64,000 nt of DNA. Origin: Bacteroidaceae bacterium (GTDB lineage Bacteria; Bacteroidota; Bacteroidia; Bacteroidales; Bacteroidaceae). A model generated the notes under the pieces. That model searched no databases. It worked only from the letters and a program-made list of their open reading frames with translations, and was not told the origin of the DNA. Shown here one piece after another: positions 25,984-35,900 of the stretch. The first letter of the stretch is position 1; the number at the start of each line of letters is the position of its first letter. Location: NCBI GenBank assembly GCA_900769465.1, contig CAAGGT010000306.1, forward strand, positions 1 to 64,000, read 5' to 3'. Position numbers and translations under genes: made by a program.

Positions 25984-26898
25984 TTAACCGCACTTTTCAC
26001 CTTTCTTCGGCTCCATATGAATACCTATGTGTGTTGCCGAGCCAAATTCATCCTTTATCGCACATTCTATCTTTTTGGTTATGTCGTGCGCATCTTTCAA
26101 TGGCATTGCGCCATCCATCCTTATGTGAATCTCTATCGCTATATTGTTCCCAATGCGGCGTGTACGTAGGTGGTGTGGCGAATCCACCTCGGGGAATGCC
26201 GTTACGATTGACAATATTCTATCCTCAATCTCTTTGGAGAGAGATTTCTCCAACAGCTCGTCTATGCAAGGTTTTATCAGCTCCACAGCAATCTTGATTA
26301 TGAATACGCTCACAATGAATGCTGCAATGGGGTCTAGCACTCTCCATTTTTCACCCAGGAATATTGCACCGGCAATACCTATAAACGTGCCTATTGAAGA
26401 GAATGCATCGCTCCTGTGGTGCCACGCATTGGCAATTACTGCCTTTGAATAAAGTCTCTTGCCCTTGAAGACAGTGTATTGATACAACACCTCCTTGAAT
26501 ATGATGGAAACGGCTGCGGCTATCAATGCCAGCATACCCGGTGCTTCAATCTGCCTGCCATTGCATACATCAACCACATCTGTCACCGAGTTCACAAGAA
26601 TGCCAATACCAACTCCCCCCAGCACCACGCCAATGATGGCCGTTGCAAGTGTCTCATATTTTCCGTGTCCATAGTCGTGACTCTCGTCCTGCGGTTTTCC
26701 CGAGATACGTACAAAGACAATGACAACGATGTCGGTTACAAAATCCGAGAGTGAATGCACCGCATCGGCCATCATTGCAGCACTGTGCCCGAGAATGCCT
26801 GCAATAAACTTGAACACAAGCAGGATGAAATTTACGATGCTTCCGATAATGGTTACTTTGCAAATTCCTTTTTCACGTGTAGTGGTATTTGATGCCAT
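25984..26898 (-). CDS. Cation diffusion facilitator (CDF) metal exporter
   Basis: A 304-residue inner-membrane transporter with about six spans and a cytoplasmic C-terminal metal-sensing domain. Metal-site residues are visible in MADAVHSLSDF (H48 and D52 region) and in NAWHHRSDAFSS (HxxxD, fifth span). CDF proteins export Zn, Fe, Mn, Co or Cd in exchange for protons; the D/H pattern fits Zn/Fe-type members, but the metal is not determinable. It is transcribed divergently from a MerR-family regulator, 160 bases away. Confidence 0.93.
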   Translation of the reverse strand: MASNTTTREKGICKVTIIGSIVNFILLVFKFIAGILGHSAAMMADAVHSLSDFVTDIVVIVFVRISGKPQDESHDYGHGKYETLATAIIGVVLGGVGIGILVNSVTDVVDVCNGRQIEAPGMLALIAAAVSIIFKEVLYQYTVFKGKRLYSKAVIANAWHHRSDAFSSIGTFIGIAGAIFLGEKWRVLDPIAAFIVSVFIIKIAVELIKPCIDELLEKSLSKEIEDRILSIVTAFPEVDSPHHLRTRRIGNNIAIEIHIRMDGAMPLKDAHDITKKIECAIKDEFGSATHIGIHMEPKKGEKCG

Positions 26899-26926
26899 AA
26901 CAATCTATTTTTGAATTTCTGAATCA

Positions 26927-26955
26927 CGAAATTAGGCAAAAGCTATAAGAAACAA
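26927..26955 (-). promoter_or_regulatory. Candidate promoter for CDF gene
   Basis: Minus-strand TTG (26955-26953), 18 bases, then TAATTTCG (26934-26927), one mismatch to TAnnTTTG. The start codon lies 28 bases further. Confidence 0.55.
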
Positions 26956-26967
26956 CACTCAAGGAGA

Positions 26968-26986
26968 ATGTTTTTTGAAAAAACAT
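26968..26986. promoter_or_regulatory. Palindrome between divergent CDF and MerR promoters
   Basis: ATGTTTTTT (26968-26976) and AAAAAACAT (26978-26986) are exact reverse complements around a single G. It lies between the two -33 elements, where a shared regulator could bind. Function is inferred from position only. Confidence 0.45.
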
Positions 26987-26997
26987 CTCATTTTCTC

Positions 26998-27030
26998 TTG
27001 ACTCATACCTTAGGTCATACAATATCTTTG
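26998..27030 (+). promoter_or_regulatory. Promoter for MerR-family gene with possible operator
   Basis: TTG at 26998-27000 and TATCTTTG at 27023-27030 are separated by 22 bases, one or two longer than usual. The spacer holds ACCT-T-AGGT (27007-27015) and a direct repeat TCATAC (27003-27008, 27015-27020). MerR proteins normally bind in over-long promoter spacers, so autoregulation is plausible. Confidence 0.55.
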
Positions 27031-27058
27031 CACCAACTAGCAAAAAAATCGTACGATT

Positions 27059-27883
27059 ATGAGAGAAAAAACAAAGTTGAAAATCGGAGAGTTCTCCCGT
27101 TTAATGCAAGTGACCGTAAAGACATTGCGTCATTATGAGCAGAAAGAACTGGTTATCCCCGAAGAGGTGGATGAGTGGACAGGATATCGCTATTACAGCA
27201 TCGCGCAGATGCAGAAACTGAATTCAATCCGTCAATTACAAAAGTTGGGCTTTACACTTGAGGAGATAAAAGGAATATATGATAATGAATCCCATACTCC
27301 AAGTGTGGAACAGCTGTCACGGAAAATTGAAGATACGGAAATGCAACTGCAACGACTTGTCGTAAGACGCAATCAGTTACTTGAATGGATTGACTCTCGC
27401 AAAAAAATCAAAATTATGGAAAAATTCACTATTGAATCATTGCCCGAAATTATTGTAGCGAGTCATCGTGAAGTCATTCCTGATTATGCAGCCCTTGGAC
27501 TATTATGTGTAGAAAAAATCGGACCTGAGATGCAGCGCCTCGGTTGCAAATGCCCACCTCCAGGCTATTGCTTCACCATTGAACACAACAAGGAGTATCA
27601 CCCCACAGATATTGATATCGAGTATTGCGAACTGGTAGAGGATATGGGCAAGGATAGCAACATAATACAGTTCAAACACCTCGCTGCCGTTCCAAAAGCG
27701 CTGTGCATGAAACACTTCGGTCCGTATGAGCGTTTCTATGAATCATTTACCGAGGCTTTTGCATATATGGAACAACACGGATACAGAGTTGCCGGCCATC
27801 CACGTACCTGTTACATTGATGGTGTCTGGAACCAGGAAGACCCGGAGAAATGGCTTTCAATCATACAGATACCGATAGAGTAG
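27059..27883 (+). CDS. MerR-family regulator with GyrI-like effector domain
   Basis: A 274-residue BmrR-type regulator. Residues 5-75 are the winged helix-turn-helix (IGEFSRLMQVTVKTLRHYEQ, then GYRYYSIAQMQKLNSIRQLQ), a dimerisation coiled coil spans ~85-118, and residues ~122-274 form a GyrI-like small-molecule binding domain (IPDYAALG, FGPYERFYESFTEAFAYMEQ, WLSIIQIPIE). Such proteins sense bulky aromatic or cationic drugs rather than metals. It is divergent from the CDF exporter, yet the effector domain does not suggest metal sensing, so the true target could be itself or another gene. Downstream, U32 has its own promoter. Confidence 0.92.
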   Translation: MREKTKLKIGEFSRLMQVTVKTLRHYEQKELVIPEEVDEWTGYRYYSIAQMQKLNSIRQLQKLGFTLEEIKGIYDNESHTPSVEQLSRKIEDTEMQLQRLVVRRNQLLEWIDSRKKIKIMEKFTIESLPEIIVASHREVIPDYAALGLLCVEKIGPEMQRLGCKCPPPGYCFTIEHNKEYHPTDIDIEYCELVEDMGKDSNIIQFKHLAAVPKALCMKHFGPYERFYESFTEAFAYMEQHGYRVAGHPRTCYIDGVWNQEDPEKWLSIIQIPIE

Positions 27884-27938
27884 TATTTCTCACCTTTCGA
27901 TTGCGGGTAAAAACCTTCCTGTTCTGCAATTTTTGAAC

Positions 27939-27946
27939 TAAATTTG
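27939..27946 (+). promoter_or_regulatory. Candidate -7 element for U32 gene
   Basis: TAAATTTG is an exact TAnnTTTG match, 27 bases before the start codon. The -33 region has no TTG. Confidence 0.55.
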
Positions 27947-27972
27947 CAGCGTATCACAAAGAAGGAAAAAAG

Positions 27973-29796
27973 ATGTCACAAACTCCACGCAAGATAGAAC
28001 TACTTGCTCCGGCAAAGGATTATGAAACCGGAATTGCCGCAATAAACCATGGTGCCGATGCCGTATACATTGGTGCAGCACAGTTCGGAGCACGACAGGC
28101 CGCGGGAAATCCGGTCGAGGATATTGCACGTCTGGTCGATTATGCGCATATCTTCGGTGTAAAGGTATATGTTACACTGAATACCATCATCTATGACAAT
28201 GAGGTGGAGGCTGTCGAGCAGCTTGTGAAGGAGTTGTACGATGCAGGCGTTGATGCACTCATTGTGCAGGATATGGGTATATCGGGAATGGAGATTCCGC
28301 CAATCCCGTTGCACGCAAGCACACAGATGGACAACCGCACGGTGGAGAAGGTGAAATTCCTCTCCGACATAGGTTTCCCACGTGTAGTGCTTGCACGTGA
28401 ATTGTCCCTGGAGCAAATAAGGGAAATACACGCAGCCGTGCCCGAAACGGAACTTGAGGTCTTTGTACATGGTGCGCTCTGCGTGAGCTATAGCGGACAG
28501 TGTTATGCATCGCAGCACTGTTTTGGCCGTAGTGCCAATCGTGGAGCCTGCGCGCAGTTCTGTCGTCTGGCATTCGATATGACAGATGCCGATGGTAAGG
28601 TGATTGAGCGCGACAGACATCTGCTCTCGCTGAAGGACATGAACCGTTCGGCATACATTGAAGATTTGCTCGATGCGGGCGTGACATCATTCAAGATTGA
28701 GGGACGTCTGAAGGATGCGACGTATGTCAAGAACATTACAGCATACTACCGCGAAAAGCTCGATGCCGTGTTTGCAAGACGCAAGGAATTTGAGCGTGCA
28801 TCGCATGGCAAATGCTATCCTCAATTCGTACCAGCTCCACAGAAAAGCTTCAACCGTGGTTTCACCGACTATATGCTGTATGGTTCAAAGGATGGAATGA
28901 CATCGTTCGAGAGTCCAAAGTCAAAGGGTGAATACATTGGTAGGGTTAAATTCGTGTCACGTTACTACTTTACTATAATAGGTGGTAACTTCAACAATGG
29001 TGATGGCGCGTGTTTTGTGGGACAGGACGGCAAGTTGCACGGTTTCCGCATAAACAAGGTAGAGGGCAACAGGATATATCCGCAGACAATGCCACAGATT
29101 GAGAGTGGTGATGAATTGTACCGTAACTATGACTGCGATTTCGAGCGACAGCTCTCGCGCCCCGATATGCCGCGCCGCATCATCGTTTCACTACGTTTCA
29201 GCGACAGCGCTTTCGGGTTCAGCCTGACGGCGACAGATGAGAACGGAGTGGAGCACTGCGTTGAGTTCCCGTTCAAGAAAGAACTTGCACGTTCATCACA
29301 GCGTGAGAATATCATCAACCAGCTTGGCAAGTGGGGTAATACACCGTTTGAGGTTGCAAAGGTTGAGGTGGAGCTTGCTGATGATTGGTTTGTACCATCG
29401 TCACTGCTGTCCGAGATGCGCCGTACATTGTGTGATCTTATAATAAAGGAGAGACGTGCCGCCGTTGAACGCATCGATATGCGATTGAAGGATAATGATA
29501 TCGAATATGTTACATCAGCACTCGATTACAAAGGAAACGTTGCAAACCATCATGCACAGCTTTTCTACAGACAGCACCAGGTTACCGAGATGCAGCCGGC
29601 ATTTGAGCTTGAAGCAAAGGATGGTGCAACATTGATGTTCTGCAAGCATTGCATCAAATACAGCCTGGGATGGTGTACAAAGAGCGGCAAACAGTCGCCG
29701 TACAAAGAGCCTTTCTACATTGTGTCGGGTGATGGCCGCAGGTTCCGCCTTGCTTTTAACTGCAAGGAATGCATGATGAGGGTGCTTGCTGAATAA
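27973..29796 (+). CDS. U32-family protein, RlhA-like
   Basis: A 607-residue U32 (collagenase-like) protein. N-terminal part: LAPAKDYETGIAAINHGADA then VYIGAAQFGARQAAGN; cysteine-rich segment GALCVSYSGQCYASQHCFGR followed by GACAQFC; SFKIEGRLKDATYVKN; then FNRGFTDYML and a C-terminal extension with CKHCIKYSLGWC. U32 enzymes once called peptidases include RlhA and TrhP, which hydroxylate RNA bases using prephenate and an iron-sulfur centre. The length and FNRGFTDY resemble RlhA (23S rRNA C2501 hydroxylation) more than TrhP (about 450 residues). Assignment to RlhA is inference. The ATG follows AGGAAAAAAG, one of few Shine-Dalgarno-like leaders here. Confidence 0.85.
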   Translation: MSQTPRKIELLAPAKDYETGIAAINHGADAVYIGAAQFGARQAAGNPVEDIARLVDYAHIFGVKVYVTLNTIIYDNEVEAVEQLVKELYDAGVDALIVQDMGISGMEIPPIPLHASTQMDNRTVEKVKFLSDIGFPRVVLARELSLEQIREIHAAVPETELEVFVHGALCVSYSGQCYASQHCFGRSANRGACAQFCRLAFDMTDADGKVIERDRHLLSLKDMNRSAYIEDLLDAGVTSFKIEGRLKDATYVKNITAYYREKLDAVFARRKEFERASHGKCYPQFVPAPQKSFNRGFTDYMLYGSKDGMTSFESPKSKGEYIGRVKFVSRYYFTIIGGNFNNGDGACFVGQDGKLHGFRINKVEGNRIYPQTMPQIESGDELYRNYDCDFERQLSRPDMPRRIIVSLRFSDSAFGFSLTATDENGVEHCVEFPFKKELARSSQRENIINQLGKWGNTPFEVAKVEVELADDWFVPSSLLSEMRRTLCDLIIKERRAAVERIDMRLKDNDIEYVTSALDYKGNVANHHAQLFYRQHQVTEMQPAFELEAKDGATLMFCKHCIKYSLGWCTKSGKQSPYKEPFYIVSGDGRRFRLAFNCKECMMRVLAE

Positions 29797-29797
29797 A

Positions 29798-29831
29798 AAA
29801 AGCCACGCCTTAGGGGAACGACGTGGCTTTT
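29798..29831. terminator. Bidirectional terminator after U32 gene
   Basis: AAAAGCCACG (29798-29807) pairs with CGTGGCTTTT (29822-29831), 14-base loop. On the minus strand the stem is followed by seven T, stronger than the plus-strand tail of TTTT. It therefore may end transcripts from both the U32 gene and the addAB side. Confidence 0.75.
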
Positions 29832-29835
29832 GCTT

Positions 29836-29855
29836 CGGACAAACGCTTTTGTCCG
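29836..29855. other. Second hairpin in the U32/addB gap
   Basis: CGGACAAA (29836-29843) pairs with TTTGTCCG (29848-29855) around loop CGCT. It sits 5 bases from the terminator hairpin, on the 3' side of the minus-strand addB message. Confidence 0.5.
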
Positions 29856-29969
29856 CCGGATTCCGACCTTCACAGGCAAGAGCTTCCGCTTTGAATCTAT
29901 TACTATGAAAAACACAAATATATAACATTCTGCAAAGATGTTTTGTTTGACATTATGTGTTAAAATTTG

Positions 29970-32927
29970 TTATTTTCCACATATCTTCCTGTAATCGCAC
30001 AATTCGCATTTGTCGGGGTTCGCCTCGGGTGTAAAAGGCTTTTTGTTGTCAAATATCTCCTTCAACACTCCATCAAACCTCAAAAGGTACTCCTCCTTTA
30101 TGCTCTTTATGTCCGTTACCGGTTCTTGGGAGACATCAATCACAAAATTCTCGCGCTGAATCTTTTCCTGGGATTGTATATATAACAATGAGGGGGAGAT
30201 TTTTCTTGCCGTCTGTGCTTTAACCTTGTCAATCCATCCGTAATCACCGTCTCCGGCCACGCTCTTCCCGTTCAGGATTTCATCAAGAATGATAGAGTAG
30301 AGGAATGCCTGCCTGCGATAACCTGCCGATTTAATTTCATTTGCAAAAATATCCTCAAGTGAGGTCTTCTTGTCATTGCTCATCTGCCCCGTCTTGTAGT
30401 CGATGATGTTTATGGTATCATCCTTGATATCTACACGGTCTATAGCGCCACCGATAGCCGTGCGGATAGTGTAATCGGCGCATTCGATGGTATAGGGCAT
30501 GGCTATATCCCTTTCGCCACCTATATATGTGAATGGAGCATACTCGTAGTCCATTCCGACAAGTCTTGAAAGGAAATGGTGCAGCACACCGCGGTTTATA
30601 TACTGCTCTCCGTTATACTCAACCTTGTTGCCGTTGAAGAATTCGCTTGAGAAAGCGTCGTCAATGTATTTATAGAGCAGAGCATTGTTTTTTACATACG
30701 TTTCAAGTGTTTCCTTATATATGATACCCTTTCCACGTACTGCAAGTTCGTTGTATAGTGTGTCGGCAGCCTTGTGGAATATATTACCGAAATCAATGTT
30801 CTGTACCTCCTCATTGATTTCATTATTCTTCTTAATTCCAAGAACATAGTAGTAGAAGAAACTTATACCACACTTCATATACCTGTTTATGGCCGACGGT
30901 GTTATAGGCTTGGCATTGGCGTTGATGCCTGTATCAAAACGCTCACGTAGCTTGCGTATTACGGTTTCTGTTTTCTCTATCGCAGGAATGCCAATTGACG
31001 TATTCCCCTGTCTTGATGTGAGTGCAATGCGTTTTATATCATAAAGTTTAGAACCCAACAGCTGCAGGACATAACGCGAACATTCGCCACGGTTCCTGCT
31101 GTCCGCCGCATTGTTGTACACAAGTGTGACATTTTCGGCACGTTGCAACAGACGGTAGAAATAGTATGCATAGATAGAGTCGCGGTGTTCGCTGAGGGTG
31201 AGGCCGAAAGCACGCCGCAGATTATATGGTATATATGAATTCTCATTGCTTTTCTTTGGCAGGTTACCCTCGTTAACTCCAAGCAATATCACATTCTTGA
31301 AATCCAAGTTGCGTGTCTCAAGCAGTCCCATAATCTGCAATCCCACTACAGGCTCGCCATGGAACGGCATGCTCAACGACGAGAGTACTCTTGTCAACAG
31401 ACGTGCAAGGGTGTGGCGTTTCAGAACCAATTCACCGCTGTCCACAAGATTCCTGAAGCGCTGCACCTGTGTATACACCTTGTATATCGCTTCGCTGAAA
31501 ATCCTGTCATATAGTGTCTGCTCCTGATTCTCTTTGCAGGAGTATGTGTCGGCAATGCATCGTATTGTCCCTAGCAGACTGTCGAGCCAATCCTTGTTCT
31601 CTGTATGGCGAAGGAAGATACCCGAGAGGAAAGTGTCCCTTGACAGGAGTTCATGCTCCGGGAAGAATTTCTTTTCACGCAACAGCTCGTTGCACAAATC
31701 CTTTGCGTTCTCACTACAACGAACAGCATAAGGGTGGTTCAAAACTTCGCTGACATAGGAGAGCGTATACCTGCCATGTTTCTCACTCCATCCCCTAGTG
31801 TCCAATTCCACGAGCAACTTTATAAAAGTATATATTGGAGTATGGGATACAGGGAAACCCATTGTAACGTTCAGGTGTTCCAACCGGTGTCCGTTGGCAA
31901 CGGAAGGAAGTGTGTGGATGACAGACTCAAGCATTGTCTCATCACACAGTACAACTGCAGTCTCAATCTCGTTTTCGGTGAGATTCCCGTCCAACCAGGT
32001 TGAAAGATAGCGTGTCTCAATGCTGTCGTTGCCGCTCTCAACCACAGTCACACTCTTTTTATCTGAAAGGAGATTGTATCTGTTGCCTTTGAGTGCATTG
32101 GGAAAACGCTCAAGGTTCAGCCGCATAAAGTGTCCTGCCTCGTGACGGCCATTTGCGGTATAATGTGTGTCGTAATCCCAATAGAAAAGAGCTTTTCCTC
32201 TTTTGTCGACAATGTCAAAGAGTTTTCTTTCCACATCGTTCAGAGCATTGAAACCGACAAAGGCATACTTGTCGTGTTCAAGTGAAATTTTCTCACTGTT
32301 TTCCACAACATCCCTATACAGCATTCCTTCATAGGCAAGGTTATTGTTGCGCAAATCCTCCTTGAAACCACAATATATGGAATAGAGTCTCTCCCAGATA
32401 TCTACAAAGTTCTGCTTGATTTCGCTACCTTCCTCAATCTTGAAATTCCTGAAGAACTGTTCTATGGATTTAGCCTGTTCGGCTGTGAGTGTCCCCTTTC
32501 CCATGCCATACTCACGCAGTTCCTTTATGTTGGCAAATAGTTGCCGTGCATTGACCAGATGCTTGTCAATGTCGTCGAAATCCTTCAGGAGAGTCTCTCC
32601 CCAGTAGTAGAACTCATCGAGTGACTCAATGCTCTTTTCATAGGCTTCCTGGCTCTCACCACTCTTTTTTGGACGTATGTACTTACGGTAGAGCCTGCTG
32701 ACCAGGAGTAGAGGGTCGCACACCGCAAGGCTGCTGTTTTGTTGGAACAGCTCACCTATGGTCATGTAACGCGGGCTCCACATCGGCTTGCCGCAACTCT
32801 TTTCCAGAAGATATTCGCTGAAAAAGAGGCTTGCGCGCTTGTTCGGAAACACAATGGCAACGTCTTCAAGCTTGCCATCAAACCTCTCATATATATCGTC
32901 TGCCACTATTTTCAAAAACGGTATCAT
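29970..32927 (-). CDS. addB: AddB-type PD-(D/E)XK nuclease, recombination subunit
   Basis: A 985-residue AddB/RexB-like subunit of a RecBCD-type helicase-nuclease. The N-terminal two thirds have the inactive helicase fold of AddB (IVFPNKRASLFFSEYLLEK, LGVNEGNLPKKSNENSYIP). The C-terminus is a PD-(D/E)XK nuclease with GGAIDRVD...NIIDYKTGQM and the iron-sulfur cysteine set of AddB: C in NRYMKCGISFFYYY plus CELCDYRKIC at the end (C-x2-C-x5-C). It abuts addA without a gap (TGA then ATG), so the two are coupled. Together they resect double-strand breaks until a Chi-like site loads RecA. Note that short AddB domains diverge strongly, so the assignment rests on C-terminal motifs and partner. Confidence 0.88.
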   Translation of the reverse strand: MIPFLKIVADDIYERFDGKLEDVAIVFPNKRASLFFSEYLLEKSCGKPMWSPRYMTIGELFQQNSSLAVCDPLLLVSRLYRKYIRPKKSGESQEAYEKSIESLDEFYYWGETLLKDFDDIDKHLVNARQLFANIKELREYGMGKGTLTAEQAKSIEQFFRNFKIEEGSEIKQNFVDIWERLYSIYCGFKEDLRNNNLAYEGMLYRDVVENSEKISLEHDKYAFVGFNALNDVERKLFDIVDKRGKALFYWDYDTHYTANGRHEAGHFMRLNLERFPNALKGNRYNLLSDKKSVTVVESGNDSIETRYLSTWLDGNLTENEIETAVVLCDETMLESVIHTLPSVANGHRLEHLNVTMGFPVSHTPIYTFIKLLVELDTRGWSEKHGRYTLSYVSEVLNHPYAVRCSENAKDLCNELLREKKFFPEHELLSRDTFLSGIFLRHTENKDWLDSLLGTIRCIADTYSCKENQEQTLYDRIFSEAIYKVYTQVQRFRNLVDSGELVLKRHTLARLLTRVLSSLSMPFHGEPVVGLQIMGLLETRNLDFKNVILLGVNEGNLPKKSNENSYIPYNLRRAFGLTLSEHRDSIYAYYFYRLLQRAENVTLVYNNAADSRNRGECSRYVLQLLGSKLYDIKRIALTSRQGNTSIGIPAIEKTETVIRKLRERFDTGINANAKPITPSAINRYMKCGISFFYYYVLGIKKNNEINEEVQNIDFGNIFHKAADTLYNELAVRGKGIIYKETLETYVKNNALLYKYIDDAFSSEFFNGNKVEYNGEQYINRGVLHHFLSRLVGMDYEYAPFTYIGGERDIAMPYTIECADYTIRTAIGGAIDRVDIKDDTINIIDYKTGQMSNDKKTSLEDIFANEIKSAGYRRQAFLYSIILDEILNGKSVAGDGDYGWIDKVKAQTARKISPSLLYIQSQEKIQRENFVIDVSQEPVTDIKSIKEEYLLRFDGVLKEIFDNKKPFTPEANPDKCELCDYRKICGK

Positions 32928-35900
32928 TCAATAGACCTCCTTAATATAATTTTTATAAACGTACCACACAAAACCCTTCACGTTGCTGTATCCGATATCC
33001 TTGAGCAGATTCATATAGTTCTTGACCTGGATATCATACTCCTCCCTTTCCCTGCCGAACTTGTAGTCGACTACTACCGCCTCGTTGCCCTTTATCATGA
33101 CACGGTCGGGGCGGCGGTTCCTGTTCTCTCCGCTGCTCAATATTGTACACTCGTTGTACATCCTGTAGCTGCCGTCGAACCATTTCTCGGCCCTTTTATC
33201 GCAGACTCTTTTCTCTACAAGCCTTTTGATGTTATCATACTGTTCTGTCGAGGCTATGAGTCCTTCAATCATAAGCCTGTCCAGAGTAGGGCCAATGTCA
33301 CCCGCACTTGCAATGCCCGACATTACAAGGTGCATCAGTTTTCCCTCCTCAATGTTCTCATATTGTTGCACCTTCTCTTCGTCGTGTGTCAGGAAACGTT
33401 CCGTTTCATTGGATTGCCGGAACTCTATCTTGCTGTCATAATAGACAAAAGGCTGCATAGTCACCTGCGGCTTTGCCTCGAACGGGTTCCCGTTCGCCTC
33501 TCCAGGTTCTTGGGGATTCTCTTTTTTCTTTCCGCCGACAATCTCGCCAAAAGAGAATATTCCCGTTTCCTTGTCATACCGAGAATCTTTCAGGTGTGTA
33601 AGATTCCCTACTATCGCATTCATAAGTTTCGACACATTTTCTTTCTCACCGCCGGTGGCATCGGTAAATATATAAAGGTTGCTCTTTGCTCTTGTGGTGG
33701 CTACATACAGGATATTCAGGTTGTCGACCACCTGATAAAGGTATTCATCGGAGTACTCCTTTTCAAAGCAGCTCTCTTTCATCTCTTTCTTGCAGTTTAT
33801 TGGCAGAAGGCTGAGCGTGTCATACGGTTCTTCTGTAGGCCTGCACCAGAGAAGTGAGCGGTTGTCGCCTGTTAGAATCCAGTCGCACTGCGGAATTATC
33901 ACGGTATGGAACTCAAGTCCCTTCGACTTGTGGATTGTCATAATGCGTACACTGTCCACACTCTCGGCGGGGATGCTTTTCTGGTGAATCGTCTCGTCCC
34001 AGGACTTGAGCAGTTTGTTTATGTCGGAACTGCGACTGTTGATGTAGAGTGCCGCATTGTCAAGGAATGTATATATGTATGCCTCCTCATCTTTTGTCCT
34101 TGAAATGTCCAGGAGCGCGAGCAGCTGTTCAATCAATTCGTAAAGCGGCAATTCCTTAAGACGTTGCAACGAATTTAGGAATTTTTCGGGTATCAGATCC
34201 TCAATCCGGTTTCTTATACTGTCCGTAAAAGCCAGTTCCTTGCCATTTATGACTTTTTCATACAGCCTGACCATATTGGCAATATTCACTTTGTCATTGG
34301 GCTGGACTATGTAACGCAATGCCGATATGACAAGCTGCACAGCAAGTGAAGAAGATAGTTTGTATGCTTCGTCCGAAACAATCTTCAGGTCGGGGAACTC
34401 CTTGTTGAATGCTTCCACAACCCTGGCCATCTCCTTGTTCTTACGCATAAGAATCACAATTTCACCTGGAGCGACATTGTTTTCCTCTATCAGTTGATGG
34501 AGTGTTTTCATAAGTTGCGCTACTGCAGCATCGGCGAATTTGATACCATCACCCTCACTTGTTATGGCACTCACTTGGGCATATCCCTCAAGCGGTTTCT
34601 CCTTTTTGCCCGGCGAGGGTTGTGGCACAGCCTGTTCCACATCACTGTATGCCTGCTCAATTTCCTTTATACCGTCTGGGCTTATCTTGTTGCCATAGCT
34701 TGTCTTTATGCAGTTGACTGCAGCCCTGTAGAGTGCATTATTGAATTCTATTATGCGCCTGTCACTCCTGTAATTGGTGGATTTGTATACCGTACCGTCA
34801 ACCGTGACATCCTGGTTGCCGAAGGATATCTCATCACGTCTGAAGTAGCTCCCGATATTATTCATTATATTCCAGTCGCTGTTCCTCCAACGGTAGATGG
34901 ACTGTTTTACATCGCCCACGATAAGGTTGAAGTTGCCACGTGCAAGCACCTCTTTCAGCAACACCTGAAAACAGGTCCACTGCAGTTTGGACGTATCCTG
35001 GAACTCGTCTATGAATATATGGTCAATCTCGGTACCTATCTTTTCAAAGACAAACGTGGTGTTGTTTGCAACCATTGTACTCAACAGGTGTGTTGTTTCG
35101 GCAAGCATAAAACGGTTTTCGCGTGTGTTCTCCTCCTTGAGTGTGGCTGCAATATTGTTCAGCATACCCAATTGGTGATAATTCTCGAGCGAAAGCTTGG
35201 TGTTGATGTACTGCCGGTAGAGTGGCACTGCACGTCTTATCAAAGCGGCAATTTCATTAACATGAGGGCATTTTGCCGATATCTTTTCAGGTGTATCGGC
35301 AAGGGCGGCCTTTGTGGGAGCCCACTTGACAATCTCGTCGTTGTACATTTTTTTGAACGATGACCAGATACCTCCCTCGTTGCCCCTGAAATCTGTCGCA
35401 TCAAAGCCATTTACCAATCTAAAGAATTCCTCACCTATCGCTTTTGATTCCGCCATGACACGTCTCCTTTCAGCCATCACATTGTCGTAGAACTTCTTCA
35501 ACAGCCGTCCGTTGTCACAATCAATCTCCTCACGCAATTTGTCTCCACGCTGCTGGTACTCCTCGGTGATTATATTCTTGGCAAAAGACTTGAGTTCATT
35601 ACTCACCCGCCATTGTTTGCCGTAGCTGATCTTTTCCTCTACATACTCCACAACCTGTGCAAAATTCGCCGTGCCCGGTTCCAGTCTCTTTATATAGGCG
35701 TCTACCGCTTCGCTCAAGAGTTCTTTGTCATCGAGTGAAATCTCGATATCACCATTCAAGTCAAGTTCTTTGGCAAGACCACGCAGAACCGACTGGAAAA
35801 AGGCATCGATAGTCTGTATCCTGAAGTGTCCATAGTCGTGCAACAGCAGTTCAAGCGCGGTCTGTGCCCTTGAGGCTATCTTCTCTTCATCAAGATGCGG

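Noticed and set aside
29797..29969. Possible tRNA remnant (GGTCGGAATCC resembles a T-arm on the minus strand)
   Set aside because: No matching acceptor, D or anticodon stems can be formed; the segment folds instead into two simple hairpins.
32739..33857. A 372-residue open frame antisense to addA/addB
   Set aside because: It spans the addA-addB junction on the other strand and shows no domain; both sense genes have clear motifs.
34494..35363. A 289-residue open frame antisense to addA
   Set aside because: Shadow of the helicase gene; no recognisable domain and cysteine/tyrosine-rich composition.
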